From NCBI RefSeq assembly GCF_002795245.1, contig NZ_PGVG01000022.1, positions 56,348 to 120,347 on the forward strand: a stretch of 64,000 bases of DNA, given 5' to 3'. A program made the position numbers and the translations under genes. A model generated the notes under the pieces. It was not told the DNA's origin. It made no database searches and saw only the letters and a program-made list of their open reading frames with translations. Each line of letters begins with the position of its first letter. Position 1 is the stretch's first letter. This DNA is from Bradyrhizobium forestalis (GTDB lineage Bacteria > Pseudomonadota > Alphaproteobacteria > Rhizobiales > Xanthobacteraceae). Below, in pieces: positions 45,068 to 53,693 of the stretch.

Positions 45068-45772
45068 CGATTTCGTGCCTCCGAGCAGCCCTCTTATCGC
45101 AATAGAACCACAGGGTTAATCGCTCCTTAATGACGGAAGTGCGAAACTCGCCGACTGTGACCGCCGTGCGACGCTCCCTTGCACGGATGGCTCATTCCTC
45201 GTATGTACGGAATGCTGACGGCCGATATTTCCGGTTGTGTCGCATTCAGCCTTCCGGTGCAGCGCCGGAGCTCCCAAGGTTTGGGAATTCCAGCGTTTTC
45301 CGCTTCCCTCTACGACCAGCGCGGTGCGCGGCAGCGAGGTGGAGCGGGTCAAGCCCCGGCGGCGGACGGTCTCGGGTTACCACTCATGTTTCCGGGACGG
45401 TTCTGACAGCGACGTAACCCATTACCCGGTCCCTTGATCCCAAGGGAGCGGTTCGTGATCCCCAAGGCGAGCGCGCTCGCGCCGTGCCTGGCCAGCAGCA
45501 ACTGATTGAAGGGCGGCCCCGCCGCCCAATGCTTCATACGGGCCGACGCTTGATGCGCCAGACTGTGCCGACGAAATCTGAAGGACCATTCGCGACGCTG
45601 CGGAGTGACAATCCCGCGCGTCGCAATGGTCCTGAAGCTTCCGGTTCGGCAAGGCGCGAGAGGCGGCGTTTCGGCCTTCCCCTCACCCCCGAATCAGGTG
45701 GACCGTCGCGTCACCCGGCGGCGCGATACGCGCCCACGGTTTATCGCGCCCGCCGCCGCCAAGAGTTAAGAC
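45068..45772 (+). promoter_or_regulatory. Gene-free region with hairpin-rich rne leader
   Basis: The 705-bp gap between the divergent amiC and rne genes contains no supportable ORF. The rne-proximal half holds several stable inverted repeats: CCCTTG/CAAGGG (45431-45446), a perfect 14-bp palindrome GCGAGCGCGCTCGC (45467-45480), GGGCGGC/GCCGCCC (45511-45527) and the long hairpin at 45582-45633. It looks like a long structured 5' leader, as used for RNase E autoregulation in other bacteria; this function is inferred. Confidence 0.5.
45582..45633 (+). promoter_or_regulatory. Long hairpin in the rne leader
   Basis: AGGACCATT-C-GCGACG (45582-45597) pairs with CGTCGC-AATGGTCCT (45619-45633): 15 base pairs with one bulged C and a 21-base loop, 140 bp before the rne ATG. 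It could be an RNase E recognition element or the stem of a separate small RNA. Confidence 0.6.
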
Positions 45773-48700
45773 ATGCCCAACAAGATGTTGATCGATGCCA
45801 CCCACCCGGAAGAGACCCGGGTCGTCGTGGTCCGCGGCAATCGCGTCGAAGAGTTTGATTTCGAGACAGCGCAACGCAAGCAACTGCGCGGGAACATCTA
45901 CCTCGCCAAGGTCACAAGGGTCGAACCCTCGCTCCAGGCCGCTTTCGTCGAATATGGCGGCAACCGCCACGGCTTTCTTGCCTTCAGCGAAATCCATCCC
46001 GACTATTACCAGATCCCGGTCGCCGATCGGCAGGCGCTGATCGAGGCCGAGGAGCAGGCCCATCGCGAGGCCGAGGAAGAGAGCGAGAATCGCTCGCACG
46101 GCCGCCGCCGTTCGCGCCACCGCAACGCCCGCCGCCGCGGTCATGGCGAACGCGTGCGCAGCGACATCGTCGAAGGCCTCGACGCCGGCGCCGATCCCGT
46201 CGCCCAGCCGATCGAGGGCGCGGCGCTGCCGGAGCATGCCGAGGGCGCCCTGCCCGAGGGCGAGCAGCTGCACGCCGACGCGGAGCATCACGGCGAGCAC
46301 GAGGGCCACGATCACGATCATGGCGAACATGATCATGACGATCATCATCACGCCCATGACGATGATCGCCCTCACGATCTTGACGACCATGGTCATGCCG
46401 ATGAGGCGCCCGCGCCCGTCGCCGCGGTTGGCGCCGAACCTGTCGTGGCGAGCGAGCCCGTTGCCGAGCCGCAGGAAGCTCAAACCGTCGAAGCTCAAAC
46501 CGTCGAAGCTCACGCATTCGAGGCGCACGCCGAGGCTCTCGCCGAAGCCGTGACGGCGGCCGCGGAGCCGGCCGATGCCGTCTACGCCGCCGGCGAGAAC
46601 GTCGAGGCACCGCATGCCGAGGGCGCCCAGGCGGGTGAAGAAGACGACGATGACGAGGACGGCGAGGACGCCGAAGAGGAAGTCGTTGAATCCGTCGGCG
46701 GCGACGACGTGCTGGAGGAAGTGCCGGAGCGCACCTTCCGCCCACGTCGCCAGTACAAGATCCAGGAAGTCATCAAGCGCCGCCAGGTGATGCTGGTGCA
46801 GGTTGTTAAGGAAGAGCGCGGCAACAAGGGCGCGGCGCTGACGACCTACCTCTCGCTCGCCGGCCGCTACGCCGTCCTGATGCCGAACACCGCGCGGGGC
46901 GGCGGCATCAGCCGCAAGATCACCAGTGCGCAGGACCGCTCCCGTTTGAAGGAAGTGGTGCAGGATCTCGACGTGCCCGAGGGCATGGGCATCATCCTGC
47001 GCACCGCCGGCGCCGCCCGCACCAAACCCGAGATCAAGCGCGACTTCGAATATTTGATCCGGATGTGGGAGACGGTGCGCGACCTGACGCTGAAGTCGCA
47101 GGCCCCGACCCTCGTCTATGAGGAAGGCTCGCTGATCAAGCGCTCGCTGCGCGACCTCTACAACAAGGAGATCGACGAGATCCAGGTGGCCGGTGAATCC
47201 GGCTACCGCGAAGCGCGCGACTTCATGAAGATGCTGATGCCCGCCAATGTCAGCGCGGTGAAGCAGTATCGCGACGGCCAGCCGCTGTTCTCGCGCATGG
47301 GCGTCGAGAGCCAGCTCGATGCGATGTTCTCGCCGACCGTGCAGCTGCGCTCCGGCGGCTACATCGTGATCAACCAGACCGAAGCGCTGGTTTCGATCGA
47401 CGTCAACTCCGGGCGATCGACGCGCGAGCACCATATCGAGGACACCGCGCTCAAGACCAATCTGGAAGCGGCCGAAGAGGTCGCCCGCCAGCTCCGGCTG
47501 CGCGATCTTGCCGGCCTGATCGTCATCGACTTCATCGACATGGACGAGAAGCGCAACAACCGCGCGGTCGAGCGCAAGCTGTCCGATTGCCTCAGGCAGG
47601 ATCGCGCGCGCATCCAGGTCGGCCGCATCTCGCATTTCGGCCTGCTCGAGATGTCGCGCCAGCGCATCCGCGCCAGCGTGCTGGAGTCTTCGACCGATCC
47701 GTGCCCGCATTGCGGCGGCACCGGCCACGTCCGCTCGGTCTCCTCGGTGGCGCTCCAGCTGCTGCGCGGCCTCGAAGAGATCCTGATGAAGGGCGCGACC
47801 CACAATCTCGTGGTCCGCACCCGCACCGACGTCGCGCTCTATGTGCTGAACCACAAGCGCGGCCATCTGCGCGACCTCGAGAACGGCTTCAAGGTCACGC
47901 TGTCGGTGATCGCCGATCCCAGTGTCAGCGGTCCGCAGGCTTATGTGATCGACCGCGGCGAGCAGGTGCATACGCTCGAAGCCGCCAAGGCGCTGCTCGC
48001 TGCGCAAGCCGCGGCAAGCCCGCCGCCACTGGCCGAGGAAGCCTACGACGACGAAGACGGCTTCGACCTGGAGACTGAATCCGAGATCGAACCCGACGAG
48101 ACCGAAGGTCTTGCCGAAGAGCAGGCTGCCGGCGAGGCAGCCTCCGAGCAGGACGGCCAGCGCCGCAAGCGCCGTCGCCGTCGGCGTGGTCGCGGCGGCC
48201 CGCGCGAGGGTGAATTGCGCGAGGATACCGCCCCCACGCTGCCCGAAGCGGCCGTGGCGGCCGGTGAAGGTGAAGACGAGACCGAGTCCGAGCAGGACGG
48301 CGAGGAAGGCGAGGAACAAGCAGCCCGTGGCGAGCAGCAGGGCGGCGGCGAGCGCCGGCGCCGGCGGGGTCGCCGCGGCGGACGCCGCCGTCGCGGTGGC
48401 GGCGAGGAAGGTCTCGCCGGTTCCATCAACGACGAGCTCGGCGGCAATCCGCCGTCGGAATCTGCCGATGCGGTTGCCGATTTCGATGGCTTCGGCGGCG
48501 AGGCTGCGCCCTCGATCGCGCAGACAGAGCACCCCCCCGAGCCGCAAGTCGCGCAGCCCGAGCCGCGCGCCGACGTGCAGACCGAGGCGCCGGCCCAGCC
48601 GGAGCCGGCTCCTGTCACGACGACCCCGACGCCAGAAGAAGAGTCCGCCGGCGACAAGGCCGCGCGGCGCCGCTCCACCGTCCGGGAAAAGGTGAGCTTC

Positions 48701-48865
48701 CTGCTGAAGAGCCAGCCCGAGCCCGCAACGCCGGTGGCGCAGGCGACCGAACCGGTTGCTGCGCCCGCGCCGGCACCTGAGCCCGCGCCGGAGGCCGCAA
48801 GCGAGACCCCGGCCGCTCCGCGGCGTGCCGGCTGGTGGTCACGCCGTTTCGGCGGCGGCGAGTAG
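45773..48865 (+). CDS. rne: Ribonuclease E
   Basis: A 1030-residue endoribonuclease, scaffold of the degradosome and rRNA/mRNA processing enzyme. The start (MPNKMLIDATHPEETRVVVV) matches the RNase E N-terminus. S1 domain pieces are RGNIYLAKVTRVEPSLQAAFVEYGGNRHGFLAF and RQVMLVQVVKEERGNKGAAL, split by a ~240-residue acidic insertion (86-326) with a His/Asp-rich block at 167-210 (16 His). The catalytic core has SIDVNSGRST and LIVIDFIDM (metal-binding Asp) and the Zn-link DPCPHCGGTGHV. The C-terminal ~350 residues are low-complexity acidic and Arg-rich repeats (RRKRRRRRRGRGG). An open frame on the opposite strand is a shadow. A terminator follows. Confidence 0.96.
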   Translation: MPNKMLIDATHPEETRVVVVRGNRVEEFDFETAQRKQLRGNIYLAKVTRVEPSLQAAFVEYGGNRHGFLAFSEIHPDYYQIPVADRQALIEAEEQAHREAEEESENRSHGRRRSRHRNARRRGHGERVRSDIVEGLDAGADPVAQPIEGAALPEHAEGALPEGEQLHADAEHHGEHEGHDHDHGEHDHDDHHHAHDDDRPHDLDDHGHADEAPAPVAAVGAEPVVASEPVAEPQEAQTVEAQTVEAHAFEAHAEALAEAVTAAAEPADAVYAAGENVEAPHAEGAQAGEEDDDDEDGEDAEEEVVESVGGDDVLEEVPERTFRPRRQYKIQEVIKRRQVMLVQVVKEERGNKGAALTTYLSLAGRYAVLMPNTARGGGISRKITSAQDRSRLKEVVQDLDVPEGMGIILRTAGAARTKPEIKRDFEYLIRMWETVRDLTLKSQAPTLVYEEGSLIKRSLRDLYNKEIDEIQVAGESGYREARDFMKMLMPANVSAVKQYRDGQPLFSRMGVESQLDAMFSPTVQLRSGGYIVINQTEALVSIDVNSGRSTREHHIEDTALKTNLEAAEEVARQLRLRDLAGLIVIDFIDMDEKRNNRAVERKLSDCLRQDRARIQVGRISHFGLLEMSRQRIRASVLESSTDPCPHCGGTGHVRSVSSVALQLLRGLEEILMKGATHNLVVRTRTDVALYVLNHKRGHLRDLENGFKVTLSVIADPSVSGPQAYVIDRGEQVHTLEAAKALLAAQAAASPPPLAEEAYDDEDGFDLETESEIEPDETEGLAEEQAAGEAASEQDGQRRKRRRRRRGRGGPREGELREDTAPTLPEAAVAAGEGEDETESEQDGEEGEEQAARGEQQGGGERRRRRGRRGGRRRRGGGEEGLAGSINDELGGNPPSESADAVADFDGFGGEAAPSIAQTEHPPEPQVAQPEPRADVQTEAPAQPEPAPVTTTPTPEEESAGDKAARRRSTVREKVSFLLKSQPEPATPVAQATEPVAAPAPAPEPAPEAASETPAAPRRAGWWSRRFGGGE

Positions 48866-48882
48866 ACGGAACAATGGAGTTG

Positions 48883-48911
48883 AAACCGCCCGGCCAAACC
48901 GGGCGGTTTTG
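48883..48911 (+). terminator. Rho-independent terminator of rne
   Basis: Stem AAACCGCCCGG (48883-48893) with CCGGGCGGTTT (48899-48909), loop CCAAA, ending in a T-run, 18 bp past the rne stop. Confidence 0.85.
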
Positions 48912-48930
48912 ATTTGGTGAGGCAGCTTCG

Positions 48931-50163
48931 ATGCAAAGCGCGATCATTCTCGGCGGCGGCATGGTGGGCGTGGGTGCTGCGCTGCATCTGCAACAACGCG
49001 GCTGGTCGGTCACGCTGGTCGATCGCAGGGAGCCAGGCCGCGAGACCAGCTACGGCAATGCCGGGATGATCCAGGCGGAAGCGGTACGCCCCTATCCCAT
49101 GCCGCGCGACCTCGCTTCGCTCGTGAAGATCGCGACCGGCCGTACCAACGACGTGCGCTACAGCCTCTCCTCCCTCCATCTGCACATCGAGCCCCTGCTC
49201 CGCTACTGGTGGCATTCGGCGCCGAAGCGGCATCGCGAGGCGATCGAGGCGTGGGCACGGCTGATCGCCTACGCAACGGGCGAGCACGACATCCTGATCC
49301 GCGAGGCACATGCCGACAATCTCATCCGCCGCGCCGGCTACCGCGCGTTATTTCGCGACCCAGCTTCATTGGATCTCTCGATCAAGGCTGCGGAGGAAGA
49401 TCAGCGCGAATTCGGCGTGAACTTTCGCGTGCTGTCGGGCACTGAGCTAGCCAAGGCCGAGCCGATCCTGCGCGACGATCTCCCTGGAGCGATCCATTGG
49501 CTCGACACCTGGACCGTGTCCGATCCCGGCGCGCTGGTCACAGCCTATGCCGAGTTGTTCGAACGCCTCGGCGGCACGATCGTGCTCGGCGATGCCCAGA
49601 GCCTGCAACAGACCGCGACCGGCTGGTCGGTCGACACCGACAACGGGCGCCTCGATGCGCCCCACGCCGTCGTGACGCTCGGGCCGTGGTCGCCCGATCT
49701 GTTGTACAAGTTCGGCTATCGCATCCCGCTGGTGCGCAAGCGCGGCTATCACATGCATTACGGCGGCGGCGCTTCGCTCGACCTGCCGCTGGTCGACAAG
49801 GCCCGTGGCTATGCCATGGGCCCGATGGCCAAGGGAATCCGCATCACCACCGGCGCGGAATTGACTGGCGCGGACGCTCTCGCAACGCCGGTGCAGCTCG
49901 CCAGCGCCGAAGCCTCGGCACGCGAGCTGATCGACCTCGGCAAGCGGGTCGAGCCGGATCCGTGGTTCGGCACGAGGCCCTGCACGCCCGACATGCTCCC
50001 GGTGCTCGGCCGCGCCCCGCGCCACCCCGGCCTCTGGATGAATTTCGGCCACGGCCACCAGGGCTTCACGCTCGGGCCCGCGACCGGACGCCTGCTCGCG
50101 GAGATCATGAGCGGCGAAACGCCGGCGGTTGATCCCGCGCCGTATCGGCCCGAGCGGTTCTAG
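48931..50163 (+). CDS. FAD-dependent D-amino acid dehydrogenase-like oxidoreductase
   Basis: A 410-residue DAO-family flavoprotein (PF01266), DadA-like. The ATG at 48931 follows GAGGC. N-terminal ADP-binding fold AIILGGGMVGVGAALHLQQRGW, then the DadA-type SYGNAGMIQAEAVRPYPMP, and the FAD-binding end GTRPCTPDMLPVLGRAPRHPGLWMNFGHGHQGFTLGPATGRLLAEIM. It probably oxidises a D-amino acid or related amine to the keto acid and passes electrons to the respiratory chain; the substrate is not determined. Convergent with dctA through a terminator. Confidence 0.88.
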   Translation: MQSAIILGGGMVGVGAALHLQQRGWSVTLVDRREPGRETSYGNAGMIQAEAVRPYPMPRDLASLVKIATGRTNDVRYSLSSLHLHIEPLLRYWWHSAPKRHREAIEAWARLIAYATGEHDILIREAHADNLIRRAGYRALFRDPASLDLSIKAAEEDQREFGVNFRVLSGTELAKAEPILRDDLPGAIHWLDTWTVSDPGALVTAYAELFERLGGTIVLGDAQSLQQTATGWSVDTDNGRLDAPHAVVTLGPWSPDLLYKFGYRIPLVRKRGYHMHYGGGASLDLPLVDKARGYAMGPMAKGIRITTGAELTGADALATPVQLASAEASARELIDLGKRVEPDPWFGTRPCTPDMLPVLGRAPRHPGLWMNFGHGHQGFTLGPATGRLLAEIMSGETPAVDPAPYRPERF

Positions 50164-50171
50164 CCTCAAAG

Positions 50172-50204
50172 AAAAAGGGCTGATCGAGCGGCTCGACCAG
50201 CCCT
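50172..50204 (-). terminator. Rho-independent terminator of dctA
   Basis: On the minus strand a 13-bp stem with one A-C mismatch (GGGCTGGTCGAG / CTCGATCAGCCC core) is followed by TTTTT (50172-50176), 46 bp past the dctA stop. It also lies 10 bp after the dadA-like stop on the plus strand. Confidence 0.75.
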
Positions 50205-50217
50205 ATTGCTTCAAGGC

Positions 50218-50242
50218 CTGACAGCGCGGCTCGCGCTGTCAG
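50218..50242. repeat. 11-bp-stem hairpin just before the dctA stop side
   Basis: Perfect inverted repeat CTGACAGCGCG (50218-50228) / CGCGCTGTCAG (50232-50242), loop GCT, 8 bp after the dctA stop. It probably adds to 3'-end stability of the dctA message. Confidence 0.6.
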
Positions 50243-50249
50243 ATCCGGA

Positions 50250-51584
50250 TCAGTCCGTGGTGATCGCGGTCTCCATGTCGGTCGGATCGATCTGCTTGGA
50301 GAGGTTGGCGTTGAGCTTGGTGCGGTCGAGCTCGCCTTCCCACCAGGCGACGATCACGCAGGCGACGCCGTTGCCGCACAGATTGGTCAGCGCGCGGCAC
50401 TCGCTCATGAACTTGTCGATGCCGAGCACGATCGCCATGCCCGGCACGAGGCGCGGATCGACCACGGCGAGCGTTGCCGCCAGCGTGATGAAGCCGGCGC
50501 CGGTGATGCCGGAGGCGCCCTTCGAGGTCAGCATCGCCACGACCAGGATCGTGAGCTGCTGGCTGAAGGAGAGATCGTAGCCGAGCGCCTGCGCGATGAA
50601 GAGCGTCGCCAGCGTCATGTAGATGTTGGTGCCGTCGAGGTTGAACGAGTAACCCGTGGGCACGACGAGGCCGACCACCGACTTGGAGCAGCCGAGCCGC
50701 TCCAGCTTCTCCATCAGGGACGGCAGCGCGCTTTCCGACGACGAGGTGCCGAGCACGATCAGCAGCTCGTCCTTGATGTAGGCCAGGAACTTGAAGATCG
50801 AGAACCCCGCCACGCGCGCGATGATGCCGAGCACGACGAACACGAACAGCGCCGCGGTGACGTAGAACGTGGCGATCAGCCCGACCAGGTTGAGAATGGC
50901 GCCGGTGCCGAACTTGCCGATCGTATAAGCCATCGCGCCGAACGCACCGATCGGTGCCGCGCGCATCACGATGGAGATGACGCCGAACACGGCATGCGCG
51001 GCATCGTCGATGAAGCTGCGGATGGTGTGGCCGCGCTCGCCGAGGCTCATCAAAGCAAAGCCGAACAGCACCGCGAACAGCAGCACCTGCAGAATTTCGC
51101 CCTGCGCGAAGGCGCCGACCACCGTGTCCGGAATGATGTGCAGGACGAAGTCGACCGACTTCTGACCGGCGGCCTGTTTGGCGTAATTGGCAACGGCCGC
51201 CTCGCTGGCCGCGCCACTGCCGAAGCCTGCGCCAGGCTTCACGAGATTGCCGATGACGAGCCCGATCACCAGCGCGAAGGTCGAGACGACCTCGAAATAG
51301 ACCAGCGCCTTGACGCCGATGCGTCCGACCTTCTTGGCGTCCTGGATATGAGCGATGCCCGAGACGACGGTGCAGAAGATGATCGGGGCGATCACCATCT
51401 TGATCAGCTTGATGAAGCCGTCGCCGAGCGCCTTGATCCATTCGTTGGTGGCAAGCGATGGCCACAGCCAGCCGACGATGGCACCGAGCACGATGGCAAT
51501 CAGCACCTGGACGTAGAGGACCTTGTACCACGGCTTGGCGGCGGGCGGCGCGACCGGCGCCCCCGCTATCGTTGTCGTCGTCAT
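50250..51584 (-). CDS. dctA: C4-dicarboxylate/proton symporter DctA
   Basis: A 444-residue DAACS-family transporter for succinate, fumarate and malate. The ATG at 51584 follows GGGGGAG; a codon 18 bp upstream is less likely. Eight-helix topology with the family fingerprints SSSESALPSLMEKLERLGCSKSVVGLVVPTGYSFNLDGTNIYMTL (serine-rich hairpin and NLDGT) and RALTNLCGNGVACVIVA at the end. In rhizobia dctA fuels nitrogen-fixing bacteroids and is normally controlled by DctB/DctD with sigma-54; no dctBD pair or clear -24/-12 promoter is seen here. It could be one of several paralogues. Confidence 0.95.
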   Translation of the reverse strand: MTTTTIAGAPVAPPAAKPWYKVLYVQVLIAIVLGAIVGWLWPSLATNEWIKALGDGFIKLIKMVIAPIIFCTVVSGIAHIQDAKKVGRIGVKALVYFEVVSTFALVIGLVIGNLVKPGAGFGSGAASEAAVANYAKQAAGQKSVDFVLHIIPDTVVGAFAQGEILQVLLFAVLFGFALMSLGERGHTIRSFIDDAAHAVFGVISIVMRAAPIGAFGAMAYTIGKFGTGAILNLVGLIATFYVTAALFVFVVLGIIARVAGFSIFKFLAYIKDELLIVLGTSSSESALPSLMEKLERLGCSKSVVGLVVPTGYSFNLDGTNIYMTLATLFIAQALGYDLSFSQQLTILVVAMLTSKGASGITGAGFITLAATLAVVDPRLVPGMAIVLGIDKFMSECRALTNLCGNGVACVIVAWWEGELDRTKLNANLSKQIDPTDMETAITTD

Positions 51585-51668
51585 CGTTTCACTCCCCCTC
51601 AAAACACTGGGCCAGCCAAGATCAACTTGGCCGGCCCTGTCAATTGGAACCGCGCGTGATGGCGCGCT

Positions 51669-52283
51669 TTACCCGCGACGCTCGACAATCCGGCGTGCCG
51701 CCGGCATCAGGGTCGCGCCGAGCGCATTCTTGACCAGTGAGGCCGCGATGAACGGAACGATGCCGACCTGCCAGGCCTTCGCGGCGCCGAGGCCAAGCCC
51801 GAACGCCAGCCAGCCGAACCCGGCTGCCAGAATGACGATGTGGCCAACAGCCATTGCCGCAAACAGCAGCACGACGCTGCGATCCCAGCCGCGCTCGGCG
51901 AGCCAGCCGGTGACGAACGCAGCTAGTACGAAACCGAACAGGTAGCCCGCGGTCGGGCCGACCAGCGGAGCAATCCCACCCACTGGGCCGGCGAACACCG
52001 GCAGCCCCATCGCGCCCTCGGCGAGATAGGCAATCATGGTTGCGCTGCCAAGGCGCCAACCATAGGCCGCGCCGATCATCAGCACCACCAGCGTCTGCAG
52101 CGTCATCGGCACATAGGGCAGCGGCAAGTTCACCTTGGCCGACAGCGCCATCAGCGCCGTGCCGAGCGCAATCAGCACGAAGCCGCGCAAGCTCCCGACG
52201 GCTTCGCCCGGCCGGGTCGGCCACATCAATGCGGCGAGAGAAGAATGTGGTGCAGTGGCGGACGGGACGGAACGGTCTGACAA
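51669..52283 (-). CDS. bioY: Biotin transporter BioY
   Basis: A 204-residue S-component of the biotin ECF transporter family with six membrane helices. Typical sequence: LSAKVNLPLPYVPMTLQTLVVLMIGAAYGWRLG and GGIAPLVGPTAGYLFGFVLAAFVTGWLAERG. It starts at TTG (52283) with CGGAG upstream, or at the ATG at 52226. No BioM/BioN genes are adjacent, so it may act alone or with remote ATPases. No BioR-type TTATNNATAA box is seen upstream. Confidence 0.9.
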   Translation of the reverse strand: MSDRSVPSATAPHSSLAALMWPTRPGEAVGSLRGFVLIALGTALMALSAKVNLPLPYVPMTLQTLVVLMIGAAYGWRLGSATMIAYLAEGAMGLPVFAGPVGGIAPLVGPTAGYLFGFVLAAFVTGWLAERGWDRSVVLLFAAMAVGHIVILAAGFGWLAFGLGLGAAKAWQVGIVPFIAASLVKNALGATLMPAARRIVERRG

Positions 52284-52316
52284 GTTGAACTCCGGAAGGC
52301 TGTCGAAAACTGGCGG

Positions 52317-53504
52317 CTATTTAAGCCAGTGAGCGATCCGGTCAACTGCCTCCCGCATCTCATCGGGCGAGCGGGCATAGGAAAACCGTATGAATGAACG
52401 GCCATGGATGGGATCGAAATCGAGGCCCGGCGTCGCCGCAACATGCGCCTGCTCCAGCAACTGCTTGGCGAACTCGAAACTGTCGGAGGTAAAGTCCGAG
52501 ACGTCGGCATAGAGATAAAATGCACCATCGGCCGGCAGAAACTTGGCGAGGCCAGCTTTCGGCAATCCCTCGATCAAGATGCGCCGGTTTTCCTGATAGC
52601 CGTGCTTGATCTCCTCCATCTCGGCCGCGCCGTCGAAGGCTGCCTCTGCCGCGATCTGCGACAGCGACGGCACCGAGATCGAGAGGTTCTGCTGCAGCCG
52701 CTCGATCGGCCGCACCAGGATCTCGGGCACCACCATCCAGCCGACGCGCCAGCCCGTCATGCAAAAATACTTCGAGAACGAGTTGATCACGAGTGCGTGC
52801 TCGGACAGCGCCGCCGCCGTCACGGCGGGAAACGCGTAATCGAGCCCGTGATAGATCTCGTCGGAGATGAAGCGGATGCCTGCGTCCTCCGCGGCCGCAA
52901 TGAGGCCGGCGAGCGCTTCGCGGGACATCATCGTGCCCGTCGGATTGGCGGGGCTGCCGACCAGCACGCCCTTCAGCGGCGCCTTGCGATGGGCGGCGAG
53001 CAGCGCCTCGCCGGTGAGCGCGTGACGCGTGTCATTGGTGGTCTCGATCAGCACCGGCTCGCAGCCGAGCGCGGTGAGGACATGACGGTATGGTGGATAG
53101 CCCGGCACGGTGACGGCGACGCGATCGCCGGGCTCGAACATCGACAGGAAAGCCAAAATGAAGCCGCCGGAGGAGCCTGTGGTCACCACGATCCGCTCGG
53201 GGCTGACGTCACAGCCATAGGTGTCGCGATAATGGCGCGCGATGCGCGCGCGCAGACTGGGGATGCCGAGCGCGGAGGTATAATCGATCCTCCCGGCCTC
53301 GAGCGCGGCATGGGCGGCCGCGATCGCGGTCTTGGGCGCGCCGGCCGCGGGCTGGCCGACCTCCATGTGGATGACATGGCCACCGGCGGCCTCGATTCGG
53401 GCCGCCGCGGCCATGACGTCCATCACCATGAACGGGGGAACATCGCTGCGGCGGGAGGGCTCGAGCCACTGCCCCAACCGGTTCCTCAATGTCGCATCGT
53501 GCAT
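52317..53504 (-). CDS. Pyridoxal-phosphate aminotransferase, class I
   Basis: A 395-residue fold-type I aminotransferase (AspC/AlaT-like). Key features: DYTSALGIPSLRARIARHY, the phosphate-binding TTGSSGGF, NPTGTMMSREAL, DEIYHGLDY, and the PLP Lys in SFSKYFCMTGWRVGW. The donor amino acid is not determined; related proteins accept Asp, Ala or aromatic residues. Single gene, 33 bp after (upstream of) bioY on the same strand, so the two may share a transcript. Confidence 0.9.
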   Translation of the reverse strand: MHDATLRNRLGQWLEPSRRSDVPPFMVMDVMAAAARIEAAGGHVIHMEVGQPAAGAPKTAIAAAHAALEAGRIDYTSALGIPSLRARIARHYRDTYGCDVSPERIVVTTGSSGGFILAFLSMFEPGDRVAVTVPGYPPYRHVLTALGCEPVLIETTNDTRHALTGEALLAAHRKAPLKGVLVGSPANPTGTMMSREALAGLIAAAEDAGIRFISDEIYHGLDYAFPAVTAAALSEHALVINSFSKYFCMTGWRVGWMVVPEILVRPIERLQQNLSISVPSLSQIAAEAAFDGAAEMEEIKHGYQENRRILIEGLPKAGLAKFLPADGAFYLYADVSDFTSDSFEFAKQLLEQAHVAATPGLDFDPIHGRSFIRFSYARSPDEMREAVDRIAHWLK

Positions 53505-53693
53505 CGATTTCTGCTATTCGCTGGCGGACCGATCCGTCCGGTCCTTAACAACGGCTTGCGCCCCAGACTGGCCGCATTGTACGGCTCATAAAGGGCACGG
53601 CTCACAAGGGCATATCGCGTATCCGGTCCGCCGCCAATCGCCAAAACCAATCACGAAACTGCTTGACCAAGACCGTTTGACCCAGACCGCTCG

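Noticed and set aside
45068..45420. Small ORFs in the amiC-rne gap
   Set aside because: Three short overlapping frames lack a plausible RBS, share no codon bias with real genes here and lie in hairpin-rich sequence.
46290..46400. GAY/CAY repeats in rne as a microsatellite or CRISPR-like array
   Set aside because: The repeats are irregular His/Asp codons in frame within rne, with no spacers or direct repeats of constant length.
45683..48547. A 954-codon open frame on the minus strand opposite rne
   Set aside because: It is the shadow of a long, GC-rich, strongly biased gene. Its translation is a low-complexity His/Leu/Arg/Ala mix without domain features, whereas the plus strand encodes unmistakable RNase E.
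52284..52316. BioR operator before bioY
   Set aside because: No TTATNNATAA-type palindrome is present in the short gap.
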